Part shown: one piece after another, positions 8,784 through 18,542 of the stretch
How the letters are laid out: each line of letters begins with the position of its first letter
Numbering within the stretch: position 1 is the first letter of the stretch
From: Candidatus Methylomirabilis sp.
Lineage (GTDB): Bacteria; Muiribacteriota; Ozemobacteria; Ozemobacterales; Ozemobacteraceae
NCBI GenBank assembly: GCA_020722725.1
Contig: DYKG01000010.1
Coordinates: 22,483-86,482, forward strand
Length of the DNA stretch: 64,000 nucleotides
Direction of reading: 5' to 3'
Translations under genes and position numbers: made by a program
Notes under the pieces: generated by a model
Seen by the model: only the letters and a program-made list of their open reading frames with translations
Told to the model about the DNA's origin: nothing
Databases searched by the model: none

Positions 8784-11700
8784 ATGTTTCACACTAATTT
8801 CGTACACCTTCACGTTCACAGCCATTACAGTCTTCTCGATGGCGCTGCGCCCATAAAGGCGATTGTCGAGGCGGCCAGACGGTTTCGCATGCCCGCCATT
8901 GCCATTACCGACCACGGCAATATGTTTGGCGCAATCGAACTCTACCAGCATGCGCTTAAGCGAGGGGTTAAACCGATTCTTGGTTTTGAGGCCTATGTGA
9001 CCCCGCATCCTCTCGATAAAAAAATCAAAGACCCGATGTATCATCTGGTTTTGTTGGCCCGCAACATCGTCGGTTACCGAAATCTGGTCAAGCTCTCAAC
9101 CATTGCTTTTACCGAGGGCTTTTATTACAAACCCAGAGTTAATTACGAGCTGCTGGAAAAGTACTCCGAAGGCTTGATTGCTCTAGGGGCCTGCCTTGCC
9201 GGCGAGGTGCCTTGTTACCTGCGCAAAAATGACCGTGAAGGCGCGATAACCGCCATAAAAAGATACCAGAAGATTTTTGGCCCGGAAAATTTTTACGTTG
9301 AGATCCAGAATCACGGAATTGCTGATCAGATAGAAATTCTCAAGCCACTGGTAGAAGTGGCCAGGCTTTGCAACGCTCCAATCGTTGCTACCAATGACAG
9401 CCACTACGTTCGCCCCGAAGACTGGGAAGCCCAGGATGCCCTGCTCTGCCTGAACACCAACGCTAAAATCGAAGACCCCGATCGTTACAGGTTTGAAACC
9501 CGCGAATTTTACCTGAAATCGCCCCAGGAAATGAACGAGCTGTTTTCCGAATATCCTGATGCGATTTCAAATACCCTGAGAATTGCCGAACGCTGCAACG
9601 TTCAGCTTAATCTTGGCAAGCCATATCTGCCTGAATTCCCGATTCCTGAAGGAAAAACATCTGAAAGCTATCTGACCGACCTCTGTCACCAGGGCTATAT
9701 CCGGCGCTACAAGACTGATGCCCCTCCCCGCGAGATTCAAGAAAGACTTGAATATGAGCTTGGGGTCATCAAGCGCATGGGATTCTGCGATTACTTCCTC
9801 ATCGTCTGGGATTTCATCAAAGCTGCACGCGACATGGGCGTTCCGGTCGGGCCTGGCCGTGGTTCGGCTGCGGGCAGTCTGGTTGCTTATTTGCTTGGCA
9901 TTACTGATATCGACCCGTTGAAATATGGGCTGCTGTTCGAGCGTTTTCTCAACCCTGAGCGAATCAGCATGCCTGATATCGACGTCGATTTCAGCGACGA
10001 TGGCAGGCAGCAGGTAATCGATTACGTGGTTGAAAAATATGGTCGCAGCAAGGTTGCTCAGATCATTACCTTCAATTTCATTCTGGCCAAAATGGCAATT
10101 CGCGACATTGGCCGGGTAATGGGGGTTGAGCTTTCAGAAGTTGACCGCATCGCCAAAATGGTGCCTGAAAAACCAGGCATTCACCTGAAAAAAGTTCTTG
10201 ATGAAGTACCCGAACTTAAAGAGTTGGTAGTGCATGGCACCGACCAGCAGAAGCGCCTGTTGCGCATCGCCGAAACCGTTGATGGTCTGGTAAGGCATTG
10301 CGGCGTACATGCCTGTGGCATCGTTATTTCGGCAATTGATCTGATGGATATTGTTCCGCTTTACCGCGATAAAAACGACGAAATTGTTACTCAGTATGAG
10401 AAAAATGCCATCGAGACCATCGGCCTGTTGAAAATGGACTTTCTGGGCCTTAAAACCCTGACAATTCTCAAGCGGGCCCTTGAAAACATTAAAGAAAGCC
10501 AGAATGTCGAAGTAGATCTCGATGCTGTATCACTCGAAGACCAAAAAACTTACGAACTGCTGCAGAAAGCCTTAACCCTCGGAGTCTTCCAGCTTGAATC
10601 GGCTGGCATGCGAAATCTGATAGTACGCCTGCAACCTTCGGTTTTTGAAGACATCATCGCATTGTTGGCCATGTATCGACCTGGCCCGCTTGGATCAGGC
10701 ATGGTCGACGATTTTGTTGAACGCAAACACGGCCGCAAAAAACTCGAATATCCGCACCCTGAGCTCGAACCGGTGTTAAAAGACACTTACGGCGTATTCC
10801 TGTATCAGGAACAATGCATGCAGACCGCCAACATTCTTGCTAATTTTTCCATGGCTCAAGCAGATGGTCTGCGAAAAGCGATGGGCAAAAAAATTCGCGA
10901 AGTCATGGAAAAAATGGGCGGACTTTTCGTTAAAGGTGCGGTTGCCAGGGGCATCGACGGGCAAAAGGCGCAGGAAATCTTCGACCTGATGGCCAGTTTC
11001 GCCGAGTATGGTTTCAATAAGTCCCACTCGGCTGCATATGCACTGATAACATTCAGAACCGCTTATTTAAAGGCTCATTATCCGGTTGAATTCATGGCGG
11101 CCGTTCTTTCATCAGAATTGAATGATACCGATAAAATTGCTGAATACATAGATGAATGTCGAACCATGGGCATTGAAATCCTGCCTCCTGATGTGAATAT
11201 TTCAAATGGCCTTTTTAAAGTAGAAAATGGAAAAATTCATTACGGCCTGAGCGCTCTGAAGGGCGTTGGTGCCGGTGCGGTTGATTCAATTGAAAAGGTT
11301 CGGGCAGAGGGCGGTCCGTATAAATCCCTTTCAGATTTCACCCGTCGGGTTGACAGCAGGCATGTTAATGCAAGAGTCGTTGATGCGCTGATTAAGGCGG
11401 GAGCTTTCAATTCTTTCGGCCTGAAAAAACGGCAACTGGTCGAAATGACCACTGAAGCCCTGAAGGCCGGACAATCTGCCCAGAAAGAAAAAGAATCCGG
11501 GCAGACTACTTTTTTTGACCTTTTCGGTGACGCGGCTGAAGGTTTGGGCGCCCATGATATCAAGCCTCCCGATGTCCCTGAATTTACTGAAAAAGAGTTG
11601 CTCGCCTACGAAAAAGAAGTTTACGGCTTTTACCTTACCGGTGACCCGTTCAAATCGGTTGCTCCTCTTGGCCGAATCTTTTCAAGTATTGCCCTGCCAA

Positions 11701-12302
11701 GGCTTGCCGAGGCTGGCGATGGTCAGACTTTCAGGATTGCCGGCATTCTAACGGGAATGAAGCGTCACATTACCAAAAAAGGCGATGGAATGGCCTTTTT
11801 GAGCGTTGAAGCCGATAACGCCTCTGTCGATGTTACCCTGTTTCCCAGGGCTTATGAGCAGTATGGATCGCGGCTCAAGATTGATGAGCCGGTTTTTATG
11901 CTGGTCAGCACTCAGTTAATCGATGGCAGTGTAAAGGTAAATGCTGAAAAAGTCCTTACTCTCGATGATTTCAACAGTGAAGAAGTTGGCAGGGTAACGC
12001 TCTTCGTTCCCCCTGAAATGACGGGGCGTGAGAATTACCAGAAATTGCTGACGATTCTTCAGAAAAATATCGGTCAGGCAGGTTTTGTCATGAAAATAAA
12101 CACTCCTGACCGCGAAAAGGTTACGCTTAAGCCAGGCACAAGATTCAGGCTGAATGTAAGCCCGCAATTCATTGCTGCCTGGGAAAAGCTTTGCGGAGCT
12201 GGTTCGGTCAGGGTTGACTTCAGTCATCTCGACGTAGAGGTGAAAAGACGCAACTGGAAGCGAAATGGCGCGGATGGCAACGGGTTAAAGGCGACCGGAT
12301 AA
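8784..12302 (+). CDS. dnaE: DNA polymerase III alpha subunit
   Basis: PHP domain FVHLHVHSHYSLLDGAAPI..ITDHGNMFGA; GPGRGSAAGSLVAYLLGITDIDPL; MPDIDVDFSDDGR; length 1172 aa. Confidence 0.97.
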   Translation: MFHTNFVHLHVHSHYSLLDGAAPIKAIVEAARRFRMPAIAITDHGNMFGAIELYQHALKRGVKPILGFEAYVTPHPLDKKIKDPMYHLVLLARNIVGYRNLVKLSTIAFTEGFYYKPRVNYELLEKYSEGLIALGACLAGEVPCYLRKNDREGAITAIKRYQKIFGPENFYVEIQNHGIADQIEILKPLVEVARLCNAPIVATNDSHYVRPEDWEAQDALLCLNTNAKIEDPDRYRFETREFYLKSPQEMNELFSEYPDAISNTLRIAERCNVQLNLGKPYLPEFPIPEGKTSESYLTDLCHQGYIRRYKTDAPPREIQERLEYELGVIKRMGFCDYFLIVWDFIKAARDMGVPVGPGRGSAAGSLVAYLLGITDIDPLKYGLLFERFLNPERISMPDIDVDFSDDGRQQVIDYVVEKYGRSKVAQIITFNFILAKMAIRDIGRVMGVELSEVDRIAKMVPEKPGIHLKKVLDEVPELKELVVHGTDQQKRLLRIAETVDGLVRHCGVHACGIVISAIDLMDIVPLYRDKNDEIVTQYEKNAIETIGLLKMDFLGLKTLTILKRALENIKESQNVEVDLDAVSLEDQKTYELLQKALTLGVFQLESAGMRNLIVRLQPSVFEDIIALLAMYRPGPLGSGMVDDFVERKHGRKKLEYPHPELEPVLKDTYGVFLYQEQCMQTANILANFSMAQADGLRKAMGKKIREVMEKMGGLFVKGAVARGIDGQKAQEIFDLMASFAEYGFNKSHSAAYALITFRTAYLKAHYPVEFMAAVLSSELNDTDKIAEYIDECRTMGIEILPPDVNISNGLFKVENGKIHYGLSALKGVGAGAVDSIEKVRAEGGPYKSLSDFTRRVDSRHVNARVVDALIKAGAFNSFGLKKRQLVEMTTEALKAGQSAQKEKESGQTTFFDLFGDAAEGLGAHDIKPPDVPEFTEKELLAYEKEVYGFYLTGDPFKSVAPLGRIFSSIALPRLAEAGDGQTFRIAGILTGMKRHITKKGDGMAFLSVEADNASVDVTLFPRAYEQYGSRLKIDEPVFMLVSTQLIDGSVKVNAEKVLTLDDFNSEEVGRVTLFVPPEMTGRENYQKLLTILQKNIGQAGFVMKINTPDREKVTLKPGTRFRLNVSPQFIAAWEKLCGAGSVRVDFSHLDVEVKRRNWKRNGADGNGLKATG

Positions 12303-12323
12303 ATTAAGGGGAAATCAAGGCTG

Positions 12324-15056
12324 ATGAAACATTTACAGAGCAGATTAGTTGCAGTTTTGCTTGTGTTGGCTTTCACTTCTGCAGTTGGGGCAGTAGAACT
12401 GAATGATGTATATAAGTTTCTTGGGACTTATCGCGTTGCCACGGTTGATGGTTTGAAGGTTTATTATCCTGAGTCCGCCGAATTGGCAATGCCAAGAGTC
12501 GTTGAGCGCCTCAATGAAGTCAGGCATCAATTTGACAAGAAGTTTCCCGAGCAGGCAGGTTTCGAGGTCAAGGTTATTTTAACCGACCATGATGATCGGG
12601 TCAGCAGCTCAAGCGACCCTGAATTCGACTGGATCAACCTTGGCATGTTCGAAGAAATTGGCGCCCTTTCAACCAGGGCTTATTCTCTTGAAAAGCGATT
12701 TTCTCTGAGACTTTCAAATATCCTTCTGTTGCGCACCCTTGCTTCTGCCGACAACTCATGGAAAAGAAAGCTCGGCACCCTTTCGGTTCCCCAGTGGTTT
12801 TTCGAAGGTCTGACCCTTCACAACGCATTTGCCCTTGATTCCATACATTACAGTCGCCTTCTTGACATGGCACGCAGCAACCGTCTTTATGATCTGGAGC
12901 GCTTGAACACCATCGTCAGTCAGCCTACTTTGATAAAAGAAGAAATGCGTTTTCAGGCTCACAGCATGCTGTCTTTCTGGGATAAAACCTATAAGGAAAA
13001 TGCCGGTCTTGAACTGATGCGGCAGATTATGAAAAAACCCGGGCAGTTTAAAATAATATTTAAAAGAGTTTATGGTGTCAGCCTGGGAGAAGCTTTTGAA
13101 GCTTATCGAAAATTTGTGCGGCACCGTTGTTCTGAGTTTAAACATCAGATGGACTGCGGCCCTGTGATTCTTGACGAAAAGGAAATCGGCGGCAAATTTT
13201 TTCGCTCTTTGCGCCAACTCTCACCCGATGAAAAAATCTGGGTTTCATCGCAGCGCTACACAACTGAAACTTACGATCTTTACTATCAAAAATCCGGCCA
13301 GAAGCCACGGGTGATTCTGAAAAACGTTCACCCGGCATTGCTTGTAGATGAACACACCAGAGAAATTTACATCGGGCGCTACCGGGTAAATGGTCAGAAG
13401 CAAAGACGCCTGGGTCTTTATGTTGTAACCCCTGAAAGCAAAAGTCGCTGTCTGGTAAATGAGCCCGGCAGTTTCAAGCCTCTCGGCAAAAAGTTTGGTC
13501 GTGTTTTTTATACCTCGATCAAAAGCGGTATTACCAGAGTTATGTCTGTTGATCCTGAGTTTAAGAATTCCACTCAGGTGGAATTTGCTTTTCCCCCATC
13601 TCTGCATCCGTTGGATCTTGCGATCGACAAGGGCTGCCGCGATCTTTATTATGTTTTTGAAACTCCTGATTTCAAGAAAAGACTTGCGGTTGTCTCCATC
13701 AGAAATGATGACCAGCCTCTACAGCCCAGGGAATTATTCAGTTCCACTGGTGACATCAGGGCGTTGAATTTTATCGAAGATCGACTCTGGTTCGCGGCAG
13801 AGAAAGATTTTTTTACCACCCAGCTGATTTCTCTTGATAATGAAAATAAAAAAATTCTGAAACACTCATCACTTCCTGGTGGAGTATGGGATTTAAATCT
13901 TATTGAGAATCAGCCGCAGGTTGTAACCCTTGCAAATGGTGGATTCTGGGCAACAACCGTAAACGGAAGCGATGAAATTGCAACGATTTCTGATGAGCTT
14001 CCAGTTGTTGAGATTGCAGAATTGAGCCCACTTAAGAGCAGTGTTTATCGCTCTGAATTTAAGACAAGCTACTGGAAGCCGATTGTCAGCGAGGACGAAG
14101 ATGGCCCGGTTTTTGGGGTTTACAATTATCGCACCGACAAACTTGATCGAAGCAACATTGTCGTGGCCCCCAAATACGGCTTTGAAAGTAAAAACTGGGG
14201 TTATGAAGGTGCTTACGCCAGACGTTTTGGACTTTTCAGAATCAGGGCTTCAATTGTTGACGGGGTAAAAGAAAAGTCTTATCTCGGCAATGAATATTTC
14301 GAAAGAACCAGAGCGAAAGTGCTCAATATTGATTATCCATTCAGCCTTTCAACCAGCCTGTCGCTGGGCATGGATCTTACCAAGCGTGGCATAGCAGAAA
14401 TTCCCCAGAACGGCACCCCTTACCCAACCGTGGGCCGAGACCATTCATTCTATGCCAGTATCAATCACCGGGCAATCAGAACCGAGCCTTACTGGGAAGT
14501 TTTTCCACGCAAAGGTAGAACGGTTACCGCTTACTACAAGCGGGGAAATGAATTTCTTGATGGCGAATTGAACTATGACAGTATCGGTATGCGCTGGTCT
14601 GAGCATATCGCCCTCGACGATGCCTGGGTGCTTACCGGTCGGGCCTGGATTGCGGAAGATGACAAGGAAAATAACATACGAAGACCCGATGATTTGAGCC
14701 TTGGTGGCGGCGATTACCTCAGGGCATTTGATTCTGGATTTATCTCAGGTGATTCATTACGGGCATTCGCATTGCATGTCGGTCGCCCGGTTAAATTCCA
14801 GTTCCCCGGATTCCTTAGCTGGATTTATAATGAATTTCTGGTTGCTGAAATGTTTGCCGAAATGGGCGATGTCAGGAATTCGGGCCAGAGATTTGATTTC
14901 TTCTTTGATAAAGGTATTGAATTGCGTATGCAGGCACTGCTGTTTAAACGCATTCCCATGAGCTTCCAGCTTGGATTTGCCTGGCAGAATGGCGGCGACG
15001 AAACAAACGCTTTCTTTGCCGTTGATGTGACTGATTTTTCTGAGATCTTCCAATGA
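12324..15056 (+). CDS. Peptidase-MA-like (degenerate) N-term plus beta-propeller plus outer-membrane barrel-like protein
   Basis: Signal peptide; PQWFFEGLTLHNAF resembles the P-W-x-x-E-G motif of gluzincin/peptidase-MA proteins but no HExxH; DLYYQKSGQK.. propeller-like middle; C-term alternating-strand region ending in F-x-F/Y-type strands. Confidence 0.6.
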   Translation: MKHLQSRLVAVLLVLAFTSAVGAVELNDVYKFLGTYRVATVDGLKVYYPESAELAMPRVVERLNEVRHQFDKKFPEQAGFEVKVILTDHDDRVSSSSDPEFDWINLGMFEEIGALSTRAYSLEKRFSLRLSNILLLRTLASADNSWKRKLGTLSVPQWFFEGLTLHNAFALDSIHYSRLLDMARSNRLYDLERLNTIVSQPTLIKEEMRFQAHSMLSFWDKTYKENAGLELMRQIMKKPGQFKIIFKRVYGVSLGEAFEAYRKFVRHRCSEFKHQMDCGPVILDEKEIGGKFFRSLRQLSPDEKIWVSSQRYTTETYDLYYQKSGQKPRVILKNVHPALLVDEHTREIYIGRYRVNGQKQRRLGLYVVTPESKSRCLVNEPGSFKPLGKKFGRVFYTSIKSGITRVMSVDPEFKNSTQVEFAFPPSLHPLDLAIDKGCRDLYYVFETPDFKKRLAVVSIRNDDQPLQPRELFSSTGDIRALNFIEDRLWFAAEKDFFTTQLISLDNENKKILKHSSLPGGVWDLNLIENQPQVVTLANGGFWATTVNGSDEIATISDELPVVEIAELSPLKSSVYRSEFKTSYWKPIVSEDEDGPVFGVYNYRTDKLDRSNIVVAPKYGFESKNWGYEGAYARRFGLFRIRASIVDGVKEKSYLGNEYFERTRAKVLNIDYPFSLSTSLSLGMDLTKRGIAEIPQNGTPYPTVGRDHSFYASINHRAIRTEPYWEVFPRKGRTVTAYYKRGNEFLDGELNYDSIGMRWSEHIALDDAWVLTGRAWIAEDDKENNIRRPDDLSLGGGDYLRAFDSGFISGDSLRAFALHVGRPVKFQFPGFLSWIYNEFLVAEMFAEMGDVRNSGQRFDFFFDKGIELRMQALLFKRIPMSFQLGFAWQNGGDETNAFFAVDVTDFSEIFQ

Positions 15057-15060
15057 AAGT

Positions 15061-16014
15061 ATGAAAAAAATATTTGTTTTATTTTTTGTTGTTTTTACTT
15101 CAACGCTTGCCTGGTCGGCTGAAAATGTTGCTTCGTCGTCATTGTCAATTAACAGCAAGGATCTGAAGGTTGCATTCAAGGGCGAAGTGCGGCATCTGTT
15201 CGGCCAGATGGCCAGAAACCTCGAAGCCGTTGATTTCGGTAAAATGCCAGATGGCATTGAAATCATTGATATAAGTGGTTGTAAGGGACTGAAAATTACC
15301 CAGGGTAAAATGGAAATCAGGGTCGATTCATGGGTTGACGATAAAGGTCTGCTTGAGCGCTTCAAAGAATGCCGCGAGTTATACGGTCGCAATCTCATCG
15401 CAGCAATAAATGGCTCTTTTTATTCATCAAGGGGGGTGCTTGGTCCTTTGGTTTCAGACGGCACTCTGCCGCCGAACCTGCGCCAGATTCCCGGTTCTCT
15501 TTCGCGATGCTTCGTTGCAAGTTTCAGGGCCACAAAAGGCCGGCAATACTGGTATATTGGCGAAACATCAATAAAAGGCGCTGACCTGCTGCGCTATTCA
15601 TTCAAAGAACTGGCATGGTTCAATGTTCCCGAAATTTATGGGGGAATAGATAATCTGCTCGGTGGTGGCGGTTGGATTCTCAGAGAAAAACACGATGTTC
15701 ACCGGGAATCTTATGAGCGTCAGCGTTTTCTATTCAGGCGCGAAGATCAGACCAGCAGACATACGGTCATTGCCCAGGATACGGACCGAAATCTTTATCT
15801 TCTGGTTTTTGAAGAAGGTCAAAATCTTCACCAGATTGCCAGAACCCTTGCCAAAGAACCGGTTTTTGCCAGGGTGCGCGATGCTTTTTTTCTTGACGGC
15901 GGGTCTTCTTCATCGATTGTGTTGAAAGAAAAATATCTGGTTTCACCACTTTATCTCGTGGATAAGGCCAGATTTTCGTCCGTTCAGGTTTTTGTTCTCG
16001 ATGCGCAATGGTAA
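15061..16014 (+). CDS. Phosphodiester glycosidase (NAGPA/DUF2233-like) family protein
   Basis: NLIAAINGSFYSSRGVLGPLVSDGTL and C-term DAFFLDGGSSSSIVL; N-terminal signal peptide. Confidence 0.75.
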   Translation: MKKIFVLFFVVFTSTLAWSAENVASSSLSINSKDLKVAFKGEVRHLFGQMARNLEAVDFGKMPDGIEIIDISGCKGLKITQGKMEIRVDSWVDDKGLLERFKECRELYGRNLIAAINGSFYSSRGVLGPLVSDGTLPPNLRQIPGSLSRCFVASFRATKGRQYWYIGETSIKGADLLRYSFKELAWFNVPEIYGGIDNLLGGGGWILREKHDVHRESYERQRFLFRREDQTSRHTVIAQDTDRNLYLLVFEEGQNLHQIARTLAKEPVFARVRDAFFLDGGSSSSIVLKEKYLVSPLYLVDKARFSSVQVFVLDAQW

Positions 16015-16020
16015 AATTTA

Positions 16021-17739
16021 ATGAAATGGCTTGATTATCCGGCTCTGTCATTTCGAGGTCGGGTTTATCCCGCCGCTTTGCACCGCAAGCCACAATACGA
16101 TGTAATTCTTGTTTCCGGCGATGCTTATGTCGATCATCCCGCATTTCCGGTTGCGGTAGTGTGCCGTTGCTTTGAAAAACTCGGGCTTTCGGTAGCGGTT
16201 ATTGCACAACCAGACTGGACTTCTGACCAGGATTTTCTTGTCTGGGGTGCACCTGCGAAATTTTTTGCCGTGGTGCCGGGAGCCATGGATAGCATGGTGG
16301 CCAACTATACAGCTACCGGAATGCCGCGCTCGACTGACCGCCTGTCACCCGGAGGAAAAGCCGGGCTGAGACCCAAACGGGCTGCCCAGGTTTATGTTCA
16401 GAAAATCAAGCAGCTTTTTAAAAATATTCCTGTCGTTCTTGGTGGCGTCGAAGCTTCGATGCGGCGCTTCGTTCATTATGATTTCTGGGAAGACCGCCTG
16501 CGCGACCCGATTTTATTCGACGCACCGGCTGATATTCTGGTCTATGGAATGGCAGAATCGGTTTTGGAAAGAGTGGTTGAATGGCTGATAATGCCTCAGC
16601 GATCGGCCATTCCTGTAATTCCACAGACCTGCATAAGAATCAGGCACGATTCCTGGCGATCGGTTCTTCAGAAAGCGCCTCTGATTCTGCCTTCTGTGGC
16701 GGAATGCCGCAGCGATAAAAATGCTTTCATGCAGATGTCGTTGTCCATAGACCGAATTATTCGGCCTGGTGGCCAAATATTGGTGCAGCAGCACCCCAAG
16801 GGCGATATTCTTTCTTTTCCTCCTGATCGCGAAGACCTACAGCGCGAAACGGAGTTAATGGGCGAAATTCAATACAATCGTCGAGTTCACCCTCTTTATC
16901 AGGAGCCGGTGCCAGCTCTTGAACCGGTTCAGTTTTCTATTCAGTCGCATCGCGGCTGCGTTGGAGCCTGCACTTTCTGTGCCCTTTCTTTGCATCAGGG
17001 TCGTGTAATCAGGTCGAGGTCTGCTCAAAGTATTCTCAAAGAAGCCGCCGGATTTGTTGAGCATCCTGATTTCAAAGGGGTTATACCAGATGTGGGTGGG
17101 CCGGCAGTTAATATGTATGGCTGGCAATGTGCTGTTGAAGGTTGCTCAAATGGTATTTGCAGCGAAGCCGAGCTTTGCCGGTCGATGTCTGGCAGTCTGG
17201 AGCCTCTGGCAAATCTGCTTCAGAGAATTGCTGAAATAAAAGGTATCAGACACGTTTTCGTTGGTTCCGGCCTGCGTTATGACCTGATCAGGGAAGATGA
17301 ATGGCAGATTTTTGAAAAAATTGTTTTTGGTCATGTATCCGGGCAGTTGAAGGTAGCTCCCGAACATTTTGACCGACGGGTTCTTCAGTTGATGCGTAAA
17401 GGTGCCGGGGCAGATTTTGCCCAATTTGCCGCCAGGTTCTACCAGAGCTGCAGGCAGCATGGCAAAAAGCTTTTTCTGGTGCCGTATCTGATGAGTGCTT
17501 TCCCGGGCTGCGAGGATAACGATGTTATTCTTGCACAAAAGGTTTGCGAGCTTAAACTGGCTCATGAGCAGATTCAGGAATTTACCCCGACGCCCGGCAG
17601 TCTGGCAACTGCAATGTATTATTGTCAAACTGATTTCAGAGGCAAGCCGGTCAAAATTCTGAAAAACCGAAATCAGCGCCTGGCAACCCGAAAACAGCTG
17701 CATCACAATAAAAATCAGCTGCCGCACCGGAAAAAATGA
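16021..17739 (+). CDS. YgiQ family radical SAM protein
   Basis: HRGCVGACTFCALSLHQGR (CxxxCxxC), VLGGVEASMRRFVHYDFW, GSGLRYDLI, QEFTPTPGSLATAMYY. Confidence 0.92.
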   Translation: MKWLDYPALSFRGRVYPAALHRKPQYDVILVSGDAYVDHPAFPVAVVCRCFEKLGLSVAVIAQPDWTSDQDFLVWGAPAKFFAVVPGAMDSMVANYTATGMPRSTDRLSPGGKAGLRPKRAAQVYVQKIKQLFKNIPVVLGGVEASMRRFVHYDFWEDRLRDPILFDAPADILVYGMAESVLERVVEWLIMPQRSAIPVIPQTCIRIRHDSWRSVLQKAPLILPSVAECRSDKNAFMQMSLSIDRIIRPGGQILVQQHPKGDILSFPPDREDLQRETELMGEIQYNRRVHPLYQEPVPALEPVQFSIQSHRGCVGACTFCALSLHQGRVIRSRSAQSILKEAAGFVEHPDFKGVIPDVGGPAVNMYGWQCAVEGCSNGICSEAELCRSMSGSLEPLANLLQRIAEIKGIRHVFVGSGLRYDLIREDEWQIFEKIVFGHVSGQLKVAPEHFDRRVLQLMRKGAGADFAQFAARFYQSCRQHGKKLFLVPYLMSAFPGCEDNDVILAQKVCELKLAHEQIQEFTPTPGSLATAMYYCQTDFRGKPVKILKNRNQRLATRKQLHHNKNQLPHRKK

Positions 17740-18428
17740 CTGTGAAACTTTATGAAGTGCTGATCAATCAGGAAATTCTGTATGTCGAAGAAATCGACCG
17801 GCTGAATGCCTGCCCTGAATCATTGACTTTTTGGGGTGATGAAAAGCTTAACGGCTGGCTTTATCTGGCCGGAGAACCTGGCTCGGCAGACTGGAACCTG
17901 GCAAGAATGGTTGGTGAGCCGCTTCGGGCATTGCCTTTTATCGGTCAGTTGAACCGAAAAGATCTTCATCTGCTGGTTGCAGAATCAAATCTGCATGATT
18001 TTAAAAAGTGGATTAATGCTGGTTCAATTCTTTGGTTTGCATCTGAGAACGATGCTTTGGCGGCGAAAATGCCGACCCGGGTTGAAGGCTATGAGTTTAG
18101 ACAGCGCTTCAACAGCAGGGCAGGGCGGTATTTTCCAATTGTCGGCCCAGAAATTTATGCTTTTTCATCGGGTCAGATTGCCGGACTGGTAAAAACCGTG
18201 CGTGAAACCCAAAAGTTCATCGAAGTTTACATCGAAGTCGAGGTTTCAAGGCGGGGTCAGGGCCTGGGTCTTGTTCTGCTTCAGCGAATGGTTGAAATGG
18301 TGCACAAACTTGGCAAAACCCTTACCTATGCTCTGAATGACGACAACCAGGCTTCGCTGGCGCTGGCAAAAAGAGCAGGGCTGCAGCCATTTAACCTTCT
18401 TTTCCGACTGCTGCCACCCGGAGATTAA
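17736..18428 (+). CDS. GNAT-family acetyltransferase
   Basis: EVEVSRRGQGLGLVLLQRMVEM..NDDNQASLALAKRAGLQ; ATGA overlap with upstream gene. Confidence 0.75.
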   Translation: MTVKLYEVLINQEILYVEEIDRLNACPESLTFWGDEKLNGWLYLAGEPGSADWNLARMVGEPLRALPFIGQLNRKDLHLLVAESNLHDFKKWINAGSILWFASENDALAAKMPTRVEGYEFRQRFNSRAGRYFPIVGPEIYAFSSGQIAGLVKTVRETQKFIEVYIEVEVSRRGQGLGLVLLQRMVEMVHKLGKTLTYALNDDNQASLALAKRAGLQPFNLLFRLLPPGD

Positions 18429-18542
18429 ATTGACGTTTAATTTGCCGTTTTGATTGACTTCGTTTTAAAGCAATTCTACAATATTGGATACCAGAAGATA
18501 AATTACTGGAAAACAGTAAAGAATGAGTAAGGAAAGAATAAG

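Noticed and set aside
14757-15398. 213-aa minus-strand ORF
   Set aside because: Antisense across two confident plus-strand genes; composition is low-complexity Ser/Leu/Arg shadow translation.
17146-17727. 193-aa minus-strand ORF
   Set aside because: Antisense to the YgiQ-type radical SAM gene, which has strong motifs.
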